Shown: positions 1-10,247, counted from the first letter of the stretch. The stretch: DNA of 35,060 nt from Yersinia pekkanenii (GCF_001152565.1 NZ_CQAZ01000009.1:91105-126164); one strand, 5' to 3'. Notes: a model not told the origin generated them from the letters alone. Numbers and translations: made by a program.

Positions 1-20
1 CCGGCGCCTAGGGACCTTTT

Positions 21-461
21 ATGGTAAGCATCATCATCACCGGCCATGGCCGTTTTGCCAGTGGGCTGTATAACGCGGTGGAACAAGTCATTGGTCCACA
101 ACAGCAAATCATTGCCGTCGACTTTCCGGTAGGTATGAGTACTCAGCAGTTAGACCAGGCGCTACAACAGGCACTGGATGTACTACCTGTTGAGCTCGGT
201 GTGGTGTTTTTCACCGACTTGCTAGGGGGTTCGCCATTCCGCAGTGCAGTTCAATTAAGTGTGCATCAGCCCCAATTTGAAGTTATTACTGGTACCAATA
301 TGCAGATGCTGGCAGAAACGGTACTAGACAGAGATGAAGTCTCTACTGCCAGCGAATTAGTTCGGCAGGCACTGGCGGCGGGAAGTCGAGGGATCGTGCA
401 TTTTGTGGTTGCGGATGAAACGCAAAATAATGAGGAAAATGAAGAGTCGGAGGGGATCTAG
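21..461 (+). CDS. agaF: PTS EIIA component, mannose family (AgaF)
   Basis: This is a 146-residue cytoplasmic EIIA of the mannose/sorbose PTS superfamily. It takes phosphate from HPr on a histidine and passes it to the EIIB partner, driving uptake of N-acetylgalactosamine or galactosamine. The N-terminus shows the family strand-loop with TGHG, so His9 is the likely phosphorylation site. A second family motif, FTDLLGGSPF, lies near residues 64-73, and VITGTN near 88-93. Length and the acidic C-terminus ending in EGI resemble E. coli AgaF (144 residues), which is the basis for the symbol. A purine-rich AGGGA lies just before ATG 21. A TAG at 9-11 in another frame is probably the end of an upstream PTS gene outside the window. 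EIIB, EIIC and EIID are not visible here, so the substrate is inferred from similarity only. Confidence 0.88.
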   Translation: MVSIIITGHGRFASGLYNAVEQVIGPQQQIIAVDFPVGMSTQQLDQALQQALDVLPVELGVVFFTDLLGGSPFRSAVQLSVHQPQFEVITGTNMQMLAETVLDRDEVSTASELVRQALAAGSRGIVHFVVADETQNNEENEESEGI

Positions 462-483
462 TCATAGCGGCTTAATACCAATA

Positions 484-500
484 CCCCTCCCACCGAGGGG
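484..500. terminator. Short GC hairpin between convergent genes
   Basis: A perfect 6-bp stem (CCCCTC / GAGGGG) with a 5-base loop lies in the 118-bp gap between agaF and the convergent sugar-binding protein gene. There is no T-run on either side, so intrinsic termination is possible but weakly supported. Confidence 0.3.
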
Positions 501-579
501 CAAACCAGCCCTTCTGCTCAATGAGCAATATGGAACAGATCTAGCCCCGTCAACCATTAATACCCTAACCGTTTAGCCC

Positions 580-1827
580 TTAAGATCTCACCGCGATTAA
601 GGCGGTATTGAGCTGCCGCACAGCCTGCTGCGGAGCCTGCTCTGGATGGATAAAAAAGTAGTTCAGTACGTGGAAAAAGATCTCTTTGGTTTGTGCGTCT
701 GTCGCCATCGAATGCGCCATACTCGGCAATAACGTCCCCGAAACCTCTGCCTGACGGAACGCCTTGCTTGACTGCTGCGAGCAGGAATCAAAATCCTGCA
801 AAGAAACATCCATTCGCGCGGGGATAGAACCTTTTAGTTTATTAAAAGTAACCTGAAACTGCTTATCCATCAGTACATCAGCCAAATGACGCTGACCCGA
901 GACCACGACCGGATTACCGTTTTGCTGCAAAATAGCCAAGCTGTCAGTATTATAAATAAAATAATCCTGAGTGCCGGGAGCCGGCACACACAGAAACGCT
1001 TGGCCAGGGCGATCACCATCCTGCATCATCTCGCCTTTGGCCCAGTCGCCCATAATCATCATGGCGGCTTTACCACTGCGCAGCATTTCTACCGACTCAT
1101 GCCATGGACGATTGGCGGCATCGGGATCGATATAACCTTTGATCTTGCGGAACTTTTCCAGTACCTGCACCATTTTGTCACTTGTGATGGCACTGCTACG
1201 CTGTTCCATAAATACCTGACGGTAGAATTCCCCCCCTTCCATGCCTAACAGCAGGTTCTCAAACACCGTGGCGTCCTGCCATGCCTGCCCGCCATGTGCC
1301 AGTGGAATGTATCCGGCAGCTTGTAACTTATCGGCTACGGCAAAAAACTCATCCCATGTGGTAGGTACTGCTAATTTCAATTTGGCGAAAGGTTTAGGGT
1401 TAACCCACATCCAATTGATGCGATGTATGTTTACCGGCACGGCAACATACGCACCACGGTATTTGATATTGGCTTTGATGGAGGGAGGCAAAACCTGATC
1501 CCACTCAACAGTTTGCTCCGGTGTGTAAGGGCTAGAGAGAAAGCCCAATCTGGCCCACTCCTCAATGGCCTTACCTTCCAGTAATGCCGCACCAGGCGGG
1601 TTACCGGCAATAGCACGCGTTTGCAATACACTGTATGCGCTCTCCCCTGCACCACCAGCAACGGCAAAATCCTGCCAGTTATCTCCTTTTTCGGCCAGCG
1701 CCTGTTTTACCGATAATAGCGCCGCCTGCTCACTCGATGAGGTCCAATAATGAAGAACTTCAACGTTAACGGCAGTGGCATGGGTCGCGACCAACAGCAA
1801 AAAGATAAGAGATAGCTTCTTTAACAT
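580..1827 (-). CDS. Periplasmic sugar-binding protein, solo (GtsA-like)
   Basis: The 415-residue product has a clear signal peptide (about residues 1-19, cleavage after ATA). The rest reads as a family 1 extracellular solute-binding protein, closest in feel to glucose/mannose-binding proteins of the Pseudomonas GtsA type. Visible family-like blocks are VLHYWTSSSEQ at the mature N-terminus, VPVNIHRINWMWVN near 130-145 and MIMGDWAKGEMM near 257-268. Two cysteines (in FLCVP and DSCSQ) could form a disulfide. No lipobox is present, so it should be free in the periplasm. The gene starts 11 bp after the sensor kinase stop, and no permease or ATPase gene is adjacent. It may serve an unlinked ABC transporter, or act as a ligand-loaded partner of the neighbouring kinase. 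The family call is good; ligand and role are inference. Confidence 0.85.
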   Translation of the reverse strand: MLKKLSLIFLLLVATHATAVNVEVLHYWTSSSEQAALLSVKQALAEKGDNWQDFAVAGGAGESAYSVLQTRAIAGNPPGAALLEGKAIEEWARLGFLSSPYTPEQTVEWDQVLPPSIKANIKYRGAYVAVPVNIHRINWMWVNPKPFAKLKLAVPTTWDEFFAVADKLQAAGYIPLAHGGQAWQDATVFENLLLGMEGGEFYRQVFMEQRSSAITSDKMVQVLEKFRKIKGYIDPDAANRPWHESVEMLRSGKAAMMIMGDWAKGEMMQDGDRPGQAFLCVPAPGTQDYFIYNTDSLAILQQNGNPVVVSGQRHLADVLMDKQFQVTFNKLKGSIPARMDVSLQDFDSCSQQSSKAFRQAEVSGTLLPSMAHSMATDAQTKEIFFHVLNYFFIHPEQAPQQAVRQLNTALIAVRS

Positions 1828-1838
1828 ATGTAATAGAC

Positions 1839-3299
1839 TCAGTTATAGCGTTGTAAACGGATTTCAACTATCAGACCACTGACGGGATGATTGCGTAATG
1901 TCACTTCGCCACCGTGCGCTCTGGCAATGCTACGAGAGATAGCAAGCCCCAACCCGCTGCCACGGTTATCTTGCTGCAAACGATAGTAAGGCTTAAACAC
2001 TTTCTCCCATTGTTCCTCTAGAATTCCGGGGCCAAAATCACGGATAAACAACATGATGTAATCCCGATGATCTGACAGGGTTAGCTCTACCCGCTGCCCA
2101 TAATTCAGCCCGTTCTCCACAATGTTATTAAGCAGGCGTTTAATCGCCAGAGGGCGGCCAAAAATCGGGCTAGCTTTACCGGAAACACTGACATTGAGAT
2201 AGGCGTCCATCGTTTGCCTTAGCAAACTCATGATATCTATGGATTCCATATTTTCATGTAAATCAGTATCTTTCATACTTTGCAGTGCGCCCTTGACCAT
2301 CATCTCTAAGTCAGCGACATCCCGTTCAAACTTTTTCCCCAACGTTTCATCTTCTAGCATTTCTACCCGTAGCCGTAGGCGGGTTAGCGGAGTTTTCAAG
2401 TCATGGCTGATCGCGGTAAATAGCATCTCCCGGTTATGCAGGTAAGCTCGCAGGCGACTTTGCATTTGATTGAAAGAACGGGTCGCGGTAACCAGCTCTG
2501 CACTGCCTTCTTCCGGCAATGGTTCGCTATCCAGTGAACTGTTAAGTTCAAGTGCGCCATGGGCTAGCCGTGCTAATGGCTTCAGTTCACGGCGAATCAG
2601 CCACCAGGTAAACAATAAAACCAGGAGCAAGCTACACAGGGTAAAGCCGACCTGACGCAAGCTAAACAGCGGGCTTTCCAACTGATCGTAAGGCGGTGGT
2701 AGGGGGGCCGCCAGAAACAGCCATTCATTGGAATTCAGTTGTAGCTGAATAACCAATACCGGTGCATCTTTGTGAGATGTTGTGATACCAAAACGCGTCC
2801 ATGCCGGGGGCAGATTTTCAACCAAAACTCCAGCGTTAAAAACTTTCAGTTGATCTGCGGGTGTCAGAGAGATAATTGCCGCTTGCCGTTCCCCTAATTG
2901 TGTTCGCAGTTCCTGTTTTGCCTGCAATACTACGGTTCTGGCGGCCTGACTGTTTAGCAATTGCACTTCGTCCAATACATGGTTATTGATCGAAATAAAA
3001 AACTGCGAGCCGCCTAACGCCAATTGTTGTTGCAACACTAAATGGCGATAGTTGTATGGCAGAGAAGACATAAAGTTGTAGCTGGTCAGCATCCCTTGCA
3101 CCAGCCCTTTGATAGTACTTTCCAGACTGGCCTGATTACGCAGGCTAAACTGGCGATACCAAATGGAACCAGAGATACTTTCTGCCAACAGCAGGGCAAT
3201 CACCAGCATGCACAACATGCGGCTCAGAAGTGAGCGCGGCCAGAGTGGCCGGAACATATCCTGTAACCAGCGGGCATAACGGCCCGAATCAATATTCAC
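1839..3299 (-). CDS. Sensor histidine kinase, EnvZ type
   Basis: This 486-residue inner-membrane kinase has TM1 at about residues 27-47, a periplasmic sensor domain of roughly 165 residues, TM2 at about 214-235 and a HAMP linker at about 236-288. The HisKA H-box is AISHDLKTPL, with His299 as the likely autophosphorylation site. The HATPase domain shows the N-box (around Asn396), G1 DFGPG (421-425) and G2 GSGLGL (447-452). All catalytic motifs are present. The start codon is GTG at 3299 and overlaps the end of the response regulator gene by 11 bp, suggesting translational coupling. An ATG 14 codons on (3257) is an alternative, but its AGGA lies too close to be an ideal ribosome binding site. 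The sugar-binding protein gene follows after 11 bp, hinting that the sensed signal is a carbohydrate. In Pseudomonas, GtrS/GltR beside gtsABCD is a comparable arrangement. No E. coli orthologue is recognised. Confidence 0.93.
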   Translation of the reverse strand: MNIDSGRYARWLQDMFRPLWPRSLLSRMLCMLVIALLLAESISGSIWYRQFSLRNQASLESTIKGLVQGMLTSYNFMSSLPYNYRHLVLQQQLALGGSQFFISINNHVLDEVQLLNSQAARTVVLQAKQELRTQLGERQAAIISLTPADQLKVFNAGVLVENLPPAWTRFGITTSHKDAPVLVIQLQLNSNEWLFLAAPLPPPYDQLESPLFSLRQVGFTLCSLLLVLLFTWWLIRRELKPLARLAHGALELNSSLDSEPLPEEGSAELVTATRSFNQMQSRLRAYLHNREMLFTAISHDLKTPLTRLRLRVEMLEDETLGKKFERDVADLEMMVKGALQSMKDTDLHENMESIDIMSLLRQTMDAYLNVSVSGKASPIFGRPLAIKRLLNNIVENGLNYGQRVELTLSDHRDYIMLFIRDFGPGILEEQWEKVFKPYYRLQQDNRGSGLGLAISRSIARAHGGEVTLRNHPVSGLIVEIRLQRYN

Positions 3300-3996
3300 G
3301 AGTTACATCGCAACATAGCATGTAGCCCTGATTACGCAGGGTGCGCAACAGCAAGCGCTGGCTATCTTGCAGGCGCTGACGTAAGCGGCTGATTTGCACA
3401 TCAATCCCCCGCTCCAAAGGGTTATTTTCTCGGCGGCGGGTTATTTCAGAAATTTGATCCCGGTCGAGGATCTGATTTGGATGACGCAAAAAGAGTGAGA
3501 GTAAAGTAAATTCAATGCCCGACAACGGTTCACTCTGCTTGTGCGGATCAATAAGCTCCCGCCGAACTAAATCCAGTTTCCAGCCGTTAAAACACAAAAA
3601 CCGTGCCTCAGTTCCGGGGCTTTGCACAATTTGATTACGACGTAATAACGCCTTAACCCGCGCCAATAGCTCGCGGGCGCTGAACGGTTTAGCCAGATAA
3701 TCATCTGCGCCCAGCTCCAACCCAATCACTTTGTCACTTTCATCAGACGCCGCAGTTAGCATGATGATAGGTACTGCCGATACTTGCCGGGCTTTACGGC
3801 AAAGGGTAAAACCGTCATCACCGGGCAACATGACATCCAAAATGACTAAATCCACGGATTCCTGCTTCAATGTTGCCAGCAAATGTTCGCCGTCAGGTAA
3901 CGAAAGCACACGAAAATTCGCTTTGGTAAAGTATTCCGTCAGCAAGCTGCGGATCTCTTCATCATCATCAATTACGAGCAAAGTATGAGGGGACAT
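3289..3996 (-). CDS. OmpR/PhoB-family response regulator
   Basis: This 235-residue two-component regulator has an N-terminal receiver domain (about 1-120) with the acidic pocket DDD at 10-12, phospho-acceptor Asp54 in VILDVMLPG, the switch Thr81 and the conserved Lys103 in AKPFS. A winged-helix DNA-binding domain fills about 130-228, including the recognition-helix region RGIDVQISRLRQRL and the wing-like TLRNQGYML. It is the first gene of a three-gene operon with the overlapping kinase and the sugar-binding protein, so it most likely controls these genes or linked sugar uptake genes. The sequence before ATG 3996 has no strong Shine-Dalgarno. The name is left open because many paralogues of this family exist. 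Confidence 0.94.
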   Translation of the reverse strand: MSPHTLLVIDDDEEIRSLLTEYFTKANFRVLSLPDGEHLLATLKQESVDLVILDVMLPGDDGFTLCRKARQVSAVPIIMLTAASDESDKVIGLELGADDYLAKPFSARELLARVKALLRRNQIVQSPGTEARFLCFNGWKLDLVRRELIDPHKQSEPLSGIEFTLLSLFLRHPNQILDRDQISEITRRRENNPLERGIDVQISRLRQRLQDSQRLLLRTLRNQGYMLCCDVTREY

Positions 3997-4331
3997 AATG
4001 GCGCTGACCTGAATAAACGAGCGTCGCTAATAGACAAGCAGTGTACCGCTATAACTCGATGCGCAGCTATACGTTACGAGGTATTAACTTCGTTCTGCGA
4101 GCTGCCTCAAAACTGTTATTCCACTGTTTCTGTTATATGAAATCCAATGCGGGGAGCTTCGCACATATATGGCCCAAAAGGTTTAAATGGATCAGCTTTG
4201 TTGCTTATTTAGCAATAGTGTTATGCATTATTGCCTATTTTCCTCTGGTGTCATAACCGTTAGCATACTCATCATTCCGGGGAAGGTACTGTTCTGTGTT
4301 ATTAGCCCCCCGCTTCACAAGGATTATATCG
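3997..4331. other. Intergenic region between the regulator operon and mdaB
   Basis: These 335 bases separate the minus-strand two-component operon from plus-strand mdaB and must hold both promoters, but no clear -35/-10 pair stands out. A small reading frame on plus ends at 4256. Read from ATG 4137 it would give 39 residues with a basic N-terminal half and one hydrophobic segment near the C-terminus, like a small membrane protein. It lacks a Shine-Dalgarno, so I do not call it a gene. A good AAGGA (4319-4323) precedes mdaB. Confidence 0.5.
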
Positions 4332-4925
4332 ATGAGTAACGTATTAATTATTAACGCAATGAAAGAGTTCGCGCATTCCAAAGGCGCGCTTAATCTCACT
4401 CTCACTAATGTCGCTGCCGATTTTCTGCAGGAAAGCGGCCATCAGGTTAAGATAACCACGGTTGACCAAGGTTATGATATTAAAAGTGAAGTTGAGAAAT
4501 ATCTGTGGGCCGATAGCGTGATTTATCAAATGCCGGGCTGGTGGATGGGTGAGCCGTGGACCCTGAAAAAATATATTGATGAAGTCTTTACCGAAGGTCA
4601 TGGAAAACTGTATGCCAGTGATGGCCGTACCCGTTCTGATGCCACTAAAGGCTACGGTTCCGGCGGTTTAATTCAGGGTAAAACCTATATGCTTTCAGTA
4701 ACCTGGAATGCACCACTTGAAGCCTTTAATGACCCTGAGCAGTTCTTCGAGGGGGTAGGCGTTGAAGGTGTTTATCTGCATTTCCATAAGGCAAATCAAT
4801 TTCTTGGCATGAAGCCATTGCCGACGTTTATATGTAACGATGTGATGAAACAACCTGATATTGAAGGTGATATTAGCCGTTATCGTCAGCATTTAGCCGA
4901 AAATTTTAACAATCAGGCAGTGTGA
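4332..4925 (+). CDS. mdaB: NADPH:quinone oxidoreductase MdaB
   Basis: This is a 197-residue flavodoxin-fold quinone reductase (modulator of drug activity B). It uses FAD and NADPH for two-electron reduction of quinones, limiting redox cycling in the cytoplasm. The product matches remembered E. coli MdaB along most of its length: MSNVLIIN at the start, then IYQMPGWWMGEPWTLKKYID, GHGKLYASDGRTR, GSGGL and HKANQFLGMKPLPTF. The chosen ATG 4332 sits 8 bases after AAGGA and gives the family N-terminus. An upstream in-frame start at 4296 would add 12 unrelated residues. ygiN follows after 30 bp in the same direction, as in E. coli, where MdaB and YgiN are proposed to form a quinone redox cycle. Confidence 0.95.
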   Translation: MSNVLIINAMKEFAHSKGALNLTLTNVAADFLQESGHQVKITTVDQGYDIKSEVEKYLWADSVIYQMPGWWMGEPWTLKKYIDEVFTEGHGKLYASDGRTRSDATKGYGSGGLIQGKTYMLSVTWNAPLEAFNDPEQFFEGVGVEGVYLHFHKANQFLGMKPLPTFICNDVMKQPDIEGDISRYRQHLAENFNNQAV

Positions 4926-4955
4926 TTGCATACCAAATATAAACAGGGGGCCATT

Positions 4956-5261
4956 ATGATTACCGTTTTTGCAGAAATAAAAGTCAAACCGGGTCGCCGT
5001 CAGGCGGTATTGCAGGCGATTGAGAAGCTTATTCCTGCGGTGCTGGCAGAGGAAGGTTGTGGCGGTTATGTGCCGATGGTTGATGTGCCAACTCAACTTG
5101 ACTGGCAAAAGAATTCGCCGGACTCCATTTTCATGCTGGAAAAGTGGCAAAGTGTGCATCATCTGGAATTACACTTACAGATGGATCATATGCATCAGCA
5201 TCGTGAAGTGATTAAAGATGATGTGTTAGATGTGAATATTCATATATTGAATAACGTTTAA
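4956..5261 (+). CDS. ygiN: Putative quinol monooxygenase YgiN
   Basis: This 101-residue protein has the ABM (antibiotic biosynthesis monooxygenase) ferredoxin-like fold. The family diagnostics are visible: an N-terminal strand (MITVFAEIKVKPG), EEGCGGYVPMVD, then the W-x-S-x-x-H-L-E-x-H-L block with HLELHLQMDHM. E. coli YgiN (104 residues) oxidises menadiol back to menadione and is paired with MdaB. ATG 4956 is chosen because it gives the family N-terminus and follows a G-rich AGGGGG. A TTG at 4926 would add ten unsupported residues. The downstream side is an ERIC-type element separating it from the convergent LysR gene. Confidence 0.93.
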   Translation: MITVFAEIKVKPGRRQAVLQAIEKLIPAVLAEEGCGGYVPMVDVPTQLDWQKNSPDSIFMLEKWQSVHHLELHLQMDHMHQHREVIKDDVLDVNIHILNNV

Positions 5262-5267
5262 TCAGTC

Positions 5268-5466
5268 TATTCCCAATAGTAATTGGTGTTGCAGGTAGGC
5301 GGCAAGCAAACCTATCCCGATGATGCTTACTCATGCAAGGTCAACTACAAGTCATTGATTCTATGGACAAACCTGTCGGGAACAGATTTGAACGCTGCTT
5401 GCAGCGGCCTCGCAGAGGCGAGGCCCATGGATGGGCCGAGTAACTAGCGCAGCTAACACCCCTGCC
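5268..5466 (+). repeat. ERIC-type element with inserted module
   Basis: This roughly 200-bp stretch fills the convergent ygiN/LysR gap. Its left end resembles the ERIC 5' arm (ATTGGTGTTGCAGGTAGG, then CGGCAAGC) and its right end the ERIC tail (GCAGCTAACACCCCTGC). Between them lies a module starting TTTGAACGCTGCTTGCAGCG (from 5387), followed by the hairpin CCTCGC-AGAG-GCGAGG (5408-5423) and GGGCCGAGTAA. The same module occurs near 15119 and, shortened, near 20551-20592. An imperfect inverted repeat, CAAACCTGT / ACAGATTTG, lies at 5369-5390. The element ends within a few bases of the LysR stop codon. Confidence 0.75.
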
Positions 5467-5469
5467 GCA

Positions 5470-6381
5470 TCAATTTCTGAGCCAATGGCTACCCTGCAAC
5501 CGAATCTGCTCACTCACATAATCAAGGAAACAAGTGATGCGTGCGGCAAGCTGAGTATTACGATAATAAACTGCGTTGATCGGTTGCCAGGTTTCCAGAA
5601 TTTGGTCGGCCATCACCTCAACCAAACGCCCCGCCAGTTGATCCTCTCGGGTCATAAAATCAGATAATTCGACAATGCCCTCCCCCTGTAAAGCCAGTAA
5701 GCGCAGTGTTTCACCGCTGGATGCTGCCAGATTGGGAGTAATGGATGCGCGCCCTGAGGGCAAATGCGGCAACGACCACTGATTGAGGAATTCCGGCTGA
5801 GTAAAACCCAGCAAACTGTGACCTGCCAATTCATCAATCGTGCGTGGCGTACCGTGCCGTTGTAGGTAACCTGGGCTGGCAAGGATACGCACCCGACTGG
5901 CACCCAATAAACGGGCATGGATAGTCGAGTCGCGCAACGCGCCGATACGAACAGCGATATCAGTACGTTGTTCAAGCAGGTCAATATTAAGATCGTCAGT
6001 ATTCAACTCGAGAATAATCTGCGGATATAACGCGCGGAAACCGGTAACCATCGGCAAAATCACATGCTGCATAAAAGGTGCGGCCGCATTAACCCGCAAC
6101 CGACCAGCCGGTTTCAGCCGCCGTAGGGCAATTTGTTCTTCAGCATCATCCACCGCACCGATAATCTGCCGCGCATGGCTGAGAAACAATTCACCCTCTT
6201 CTGTCAGTTCCAGCCGCCGGGTAGTGCGGCGTAGCAAAGTGGTCGCCAGTTTTTTTTCCAACCGGCTCAACGCCCGGCTGATACCAGAGGCGGTCTGGTT
6301 ACGCTGCTCTGCCGCCGCCGTTATAGAGCCGCAGTCAACTACTGAGGTAAATGCCTGTAACTCTTCTAACGTAACCTTCAT
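5470..6381 (-). CDS. LysR-family transcriptional regulator
   Basis: This 303-residue LTTR has an N-terminal winged helix-turn-helix at about residues 1-60 (MKVTLEELQAFTSVVDCGS, then ITAAAEQRNQTASGISRALS) and a LysR substrate-binding domain over about 88-295 that should sense a small effector. The ATG at 6381 is chosen because it starts the family N-terminus and follows GGGGA. An upstream start at 6405 would add eight residues and overlap parE. It lies 20 bp after parE in the same direction, so it may be co-transcribed with parE, and it converges on mdaB-ygiN. Neighbourhood suggests, but does not show, that it regulates mdaB-ygiN. No named orthologue is recognised. Confidence 0.92.
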   Translation of the reverse strand: MKVTLEELQAFTSVVDCGSITAAAEQRNQTASGISRALSRLEKKLATTLLRRTTRRLELTEEGELFLSHARQIIGAVDDAEEQIALRRLKPAGRLRVNAAAPFMQHVILPMVTGFRALYPQIILELNTDDLNIDLLEQRTDIAVRIGALRDSTIHARLLGASRVRILASPGYLQRHGTPRTIDELAGHSLLGFTQPEFLNQWSLPHLPSGRASITPNLAASSGETLRLLALQGEGIVELSDFMTREDQLAGRLVEVMADQILETWQPINAVYYRNTQLAARITCFLDYVSEQIRLQGSHWLRN

Positions 6382-6401
6382 GGATTTTTCCCCGTCATCA
6401 A

Positions 6402-8315
<1,914 letters not shown>

Positions 8316-8332
8316 CTAATGGTTAGAAGGCT

Positions 8333-8914
8333 TTAGGCGGTCGCTAGCCCTAAAAAAGTCACAATCGGGGAGAAATAGTGATCAAAACCCACAAAGGCAT
8401 GATTCCCACCTGATTCTACTGTTTGCCTACAAGGGGTGTAGTAGGCAACCGCTTGTCGGTAATCGAGGATCTCATCCCCGGTTTGTTGCAATAACCAGAG
8501 TAAATCCGGTGATCCCAACGTTTCAATTTGCATGGCTTTCAGGTCATAAATATGCCGAGACTCTAACACATATTGTTGCCCGGTGTAGGGGTTCTCATTT
8601 TCACCCAAGTAATCGCTGAGCAGCTCAAAGGGCCGAACCGCCGGGTTAACAACGACGGCGGGAATACTGAAACGTTGGGAAAGCCAGGTAGCAAAATAGC
8701 CACCAAGGGAAGAACCAACGATCCCAATGGATTGCCCGGCTTTATCCATCACAATGCTTTCTAACATTTCTGCTGCTTGCGCCGGATAAGGCGGCAGTTG
8801 TGGTGTCAGCATCTCGATATGAGGATGGTGCTGCTGCAACCAACTTTTAAAGCAACTTGCTTTGAGCGAGCTGGGAGAGCTATTAAACCCATGAATATAA
8901 AGAAGCGTGCTCAT
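8333..8914 (-). CDS. yqiA: Esterase YqiA
   Basis: This is a 193-residue alpha/beta-hydrolase of the YqiA (UPF0227) family, a small esterase acting on acyl esters in E. coli. The oxyanion-region motif [11 protein letters not shown] lies at the N-terminus. The nucleophile elbow is GSSLG (67-71, Ser69). A likely acid is Asp147 or Asp151 in TGDEILDY, and the catalytic His is probably His172 in GGNHAF. The ATG shares one base with the cpdA stop (TAATG), so the two genes are probably translationally coupled. Physiological substrate unknown. Confidence 0.93.
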   Translation of the reverse strand: MSTLLYIHGFNSSPSSLKASCFKSWLQQHHPHIEMLTPQLPPYPAQAAEMLESIVMDKAGQSIGIVGSSLGGYFATWLSQRFSIPAVVVNPAVRPFELLSDYLGENENPYTGQQYVLESRHIYDLKAMQIETLGSPDLLWLLQQTGDEILDYRQAVAYYTPCRQTVESGGNHAFVGFDHYFSPIVTFLGLATA

Positions 8915-9741
8915 TAATAACCATCCGAGTCCATGTCCGGGCAGAATTCATTACTGTCTAACCGACGAACTTCAGTTTCAAGTATTCCATCAGGCAGTAA
9001 ATCGAGGTAGCGCCATCCCGGAGCCACAGTATCAAGTGTGAAATTTGTGCAGTGCGGTTTGAACTGCACACAGGTAGAAGGGCTGGCCAGCAGGCGTTTA
9101 CCATACCAATCAAGATCCAAATCCTGATGAATATGGCCGCACAATAAGGTCGTAACACGTGGATAACGAAGAAGAACCGCCGCCAACATATGCGCATTAC
9201 GCAGGCTGTGTTGATCAAGCCAGGTACAACCCGATGGCATTGGGTGATGGTGCAATAAAATGAGTGTATAGCGTTCTGGATATGCCACCAGACAACGCTC
9301 CATCCACTCCAATTGATAATCACTCAGCTCACCATAAGGCACGCCAGACACCTGACTGTCCAATAACAGAATTTGCCAGTTATCGCCGACTAATACTTGC
9401 TTTGAAGGGGCAATACCGGCATCTGCCAGCGCATCTACCATTGCCGGTTGAAAATCATGATTACCCGGTAGCCATAAACAAGGCGCAGGCAAACGAGAGA
9501 TGCCCTTCGCAAAATTCTGATAGGCAGCAATAGAATGATCCTGAGCCAAATCGCCGGTTGCGACAATAAGATCAAACGGGCGCTGCTCAGCAATAATCGC
9601 ATCCAACACAGCGCGATAACTGAGGGAAGTGTTCACACCCAGCAAGGTTTCATGTTCACCTGCAAAAAGGTGGGTATCTGTTATTTGTAAAATTCTGGCC
9701 CTGGCCCCACTTGCCATAGGCAGTTTAAACAGGCTTTCCAA
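8914..9741 (-). CDS. cpdA: 3',5'-cyclic-AMP phosphodiesterase (TTG start)
   Basis: This class III cAMP phosphodiesterase hydrolyses cAMP to AMP and so tempers CRP signalling. Its calcineurin-like metallophosphoesterase motifs are complete: DTH (Asp22, His24), GDLAQD, GNHD, LHHHP and GHIHQDLD. The best start is TTG at 9741. It gives MESLFKLP, like the E. coli N-terminus, and exactly 275 residues, the E. coli length, and is preceded by AAGGA with 6-base spacing. An in-frame ATG at 9861 would add 40 residues without family support and overlap yqiB. The gene lies 80 bp after yqiB and overlaps yqiA by one base. Confidence 0.95.
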   Translation of the reverse strand: MESLFKLPMASGARARILQITDTHLFAGEHETLLGVNTSLSYRAVLDAIIAEQRPFDLIVATGDLAQDHSIAAYQNFAKGISRLPAPCLWLPGNHDFQPAMVDALADAGIAPSKQVLVGDNWQILLLDSQVSGVPYGELSDYQLEWMERCLVAYPERYTLILLHHHPMPSGCTWLDQHSLRNAHMLAAVLLRYPRVTTLLCGHIHQDLDLDWYGKRLLASPSTCVQFKPHCTNFTLDTVAPGWRYLDLLPDGILETEVRRLDSNEFCPDMDSDGY

Positions 9742-9747
9742 ATGGTG

Positions 9748-9752
9748 TCCTT
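9748..9752 (-). promoter_or_regulatory. Shine-Dalgarno deciding the cpdA TTG start
   Basis: AAGGA on the minus strand lies 6 bases before TTG 9741. It is the reason for preferring the non-ATG start over the longer ATG reading frame. Confidence 0.75.
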
Positions 9753-9821
9753 GTTTTTGCGCCCTTCCCAACCAGATTTGCCACGTATATTCATTCACTG
9801 TAGGCAAGGCTATAAGTCTGT

Positions 9822-10247
9822 CTAATAAACCGGAACTGCCACCGCGCCATGCGCCAAACAATAGCGCAACCAGTCAGCAAGAAACTGGTTAATTTGATGC
9901 TTTTCGTCCCGCTGATGCAACTTTTTATTCGGATAATCATAGCTTGCTTTGAAGCGGGAGATCTGCTGACTGGCACACACTTCCGCCACCTGTGCATCAT
10001 GATAAAGCCGTACCACCATCGACGGCAGACTCCAATGGCTAACAGCAGGCTCAGTTTGTACAATCTCGACTACAGAAGTGTAGCGGGTTAATTCAATAAT
10101 TGTCAGCCGATAGCTGTTGTTGTTAACCTGATAAGCCACACTTTCGCCCACTTCATCAACACGCGGGAGTAAACGACGTAATTGTACGAAGTTAGTTTCG
10201 CATATCCGCATCATTTCAGGGAAATCAGGTGTATAGCGCTTACTCAT
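9822..10247 (-). CDS. yqiB: DUF1249 family protein YqiB
   Basis: This 141-residue protein of unknown function (DUF1249) is nearly collinear with E. coli YqiB (140): [10 protein letters not shown] at the start, a central WSLPSM..VRLYHDA block and the highly conserved C-terminal third with [18 protein letters not shown] and [14 protein letters not shown]. There is no signal peptide or membrane segment, so it is predicted cytoplasmic. ATG 10247 is chosen for the family N-terminus. Longer in-frame starts run into nudF. It sits 11 bp after nudF in the operon. No catalytic motif is evident and I do not assign a function. Confidence 0.92.
   Translation of the reverse strand: MSKRYTPDFPEMMRICETNFVQLRRLLPRVDEVGESVAYQVNNNSYRLTIIELTRYTSVVEIVQTEPAVSHWSLPSMVVRLYHDAQVAEVCASQQISRFKASYDYPNKKLHQRDEKHQINQFLADWLRYCLAHGAVAVPVY

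Noticed and set aside
886-1248. 120-codon plus-strand frame inside the sugar-binding protein gene
   Set aside because: Antisense shadow of a well-supported gene with signal peptide and family motifs.
4185-4340. Plus-strand frame starting ATGGATCAG after AAAAGG
   Set aside because: It overlaps the mdaB start out of frame and encodes no recognisable protein.
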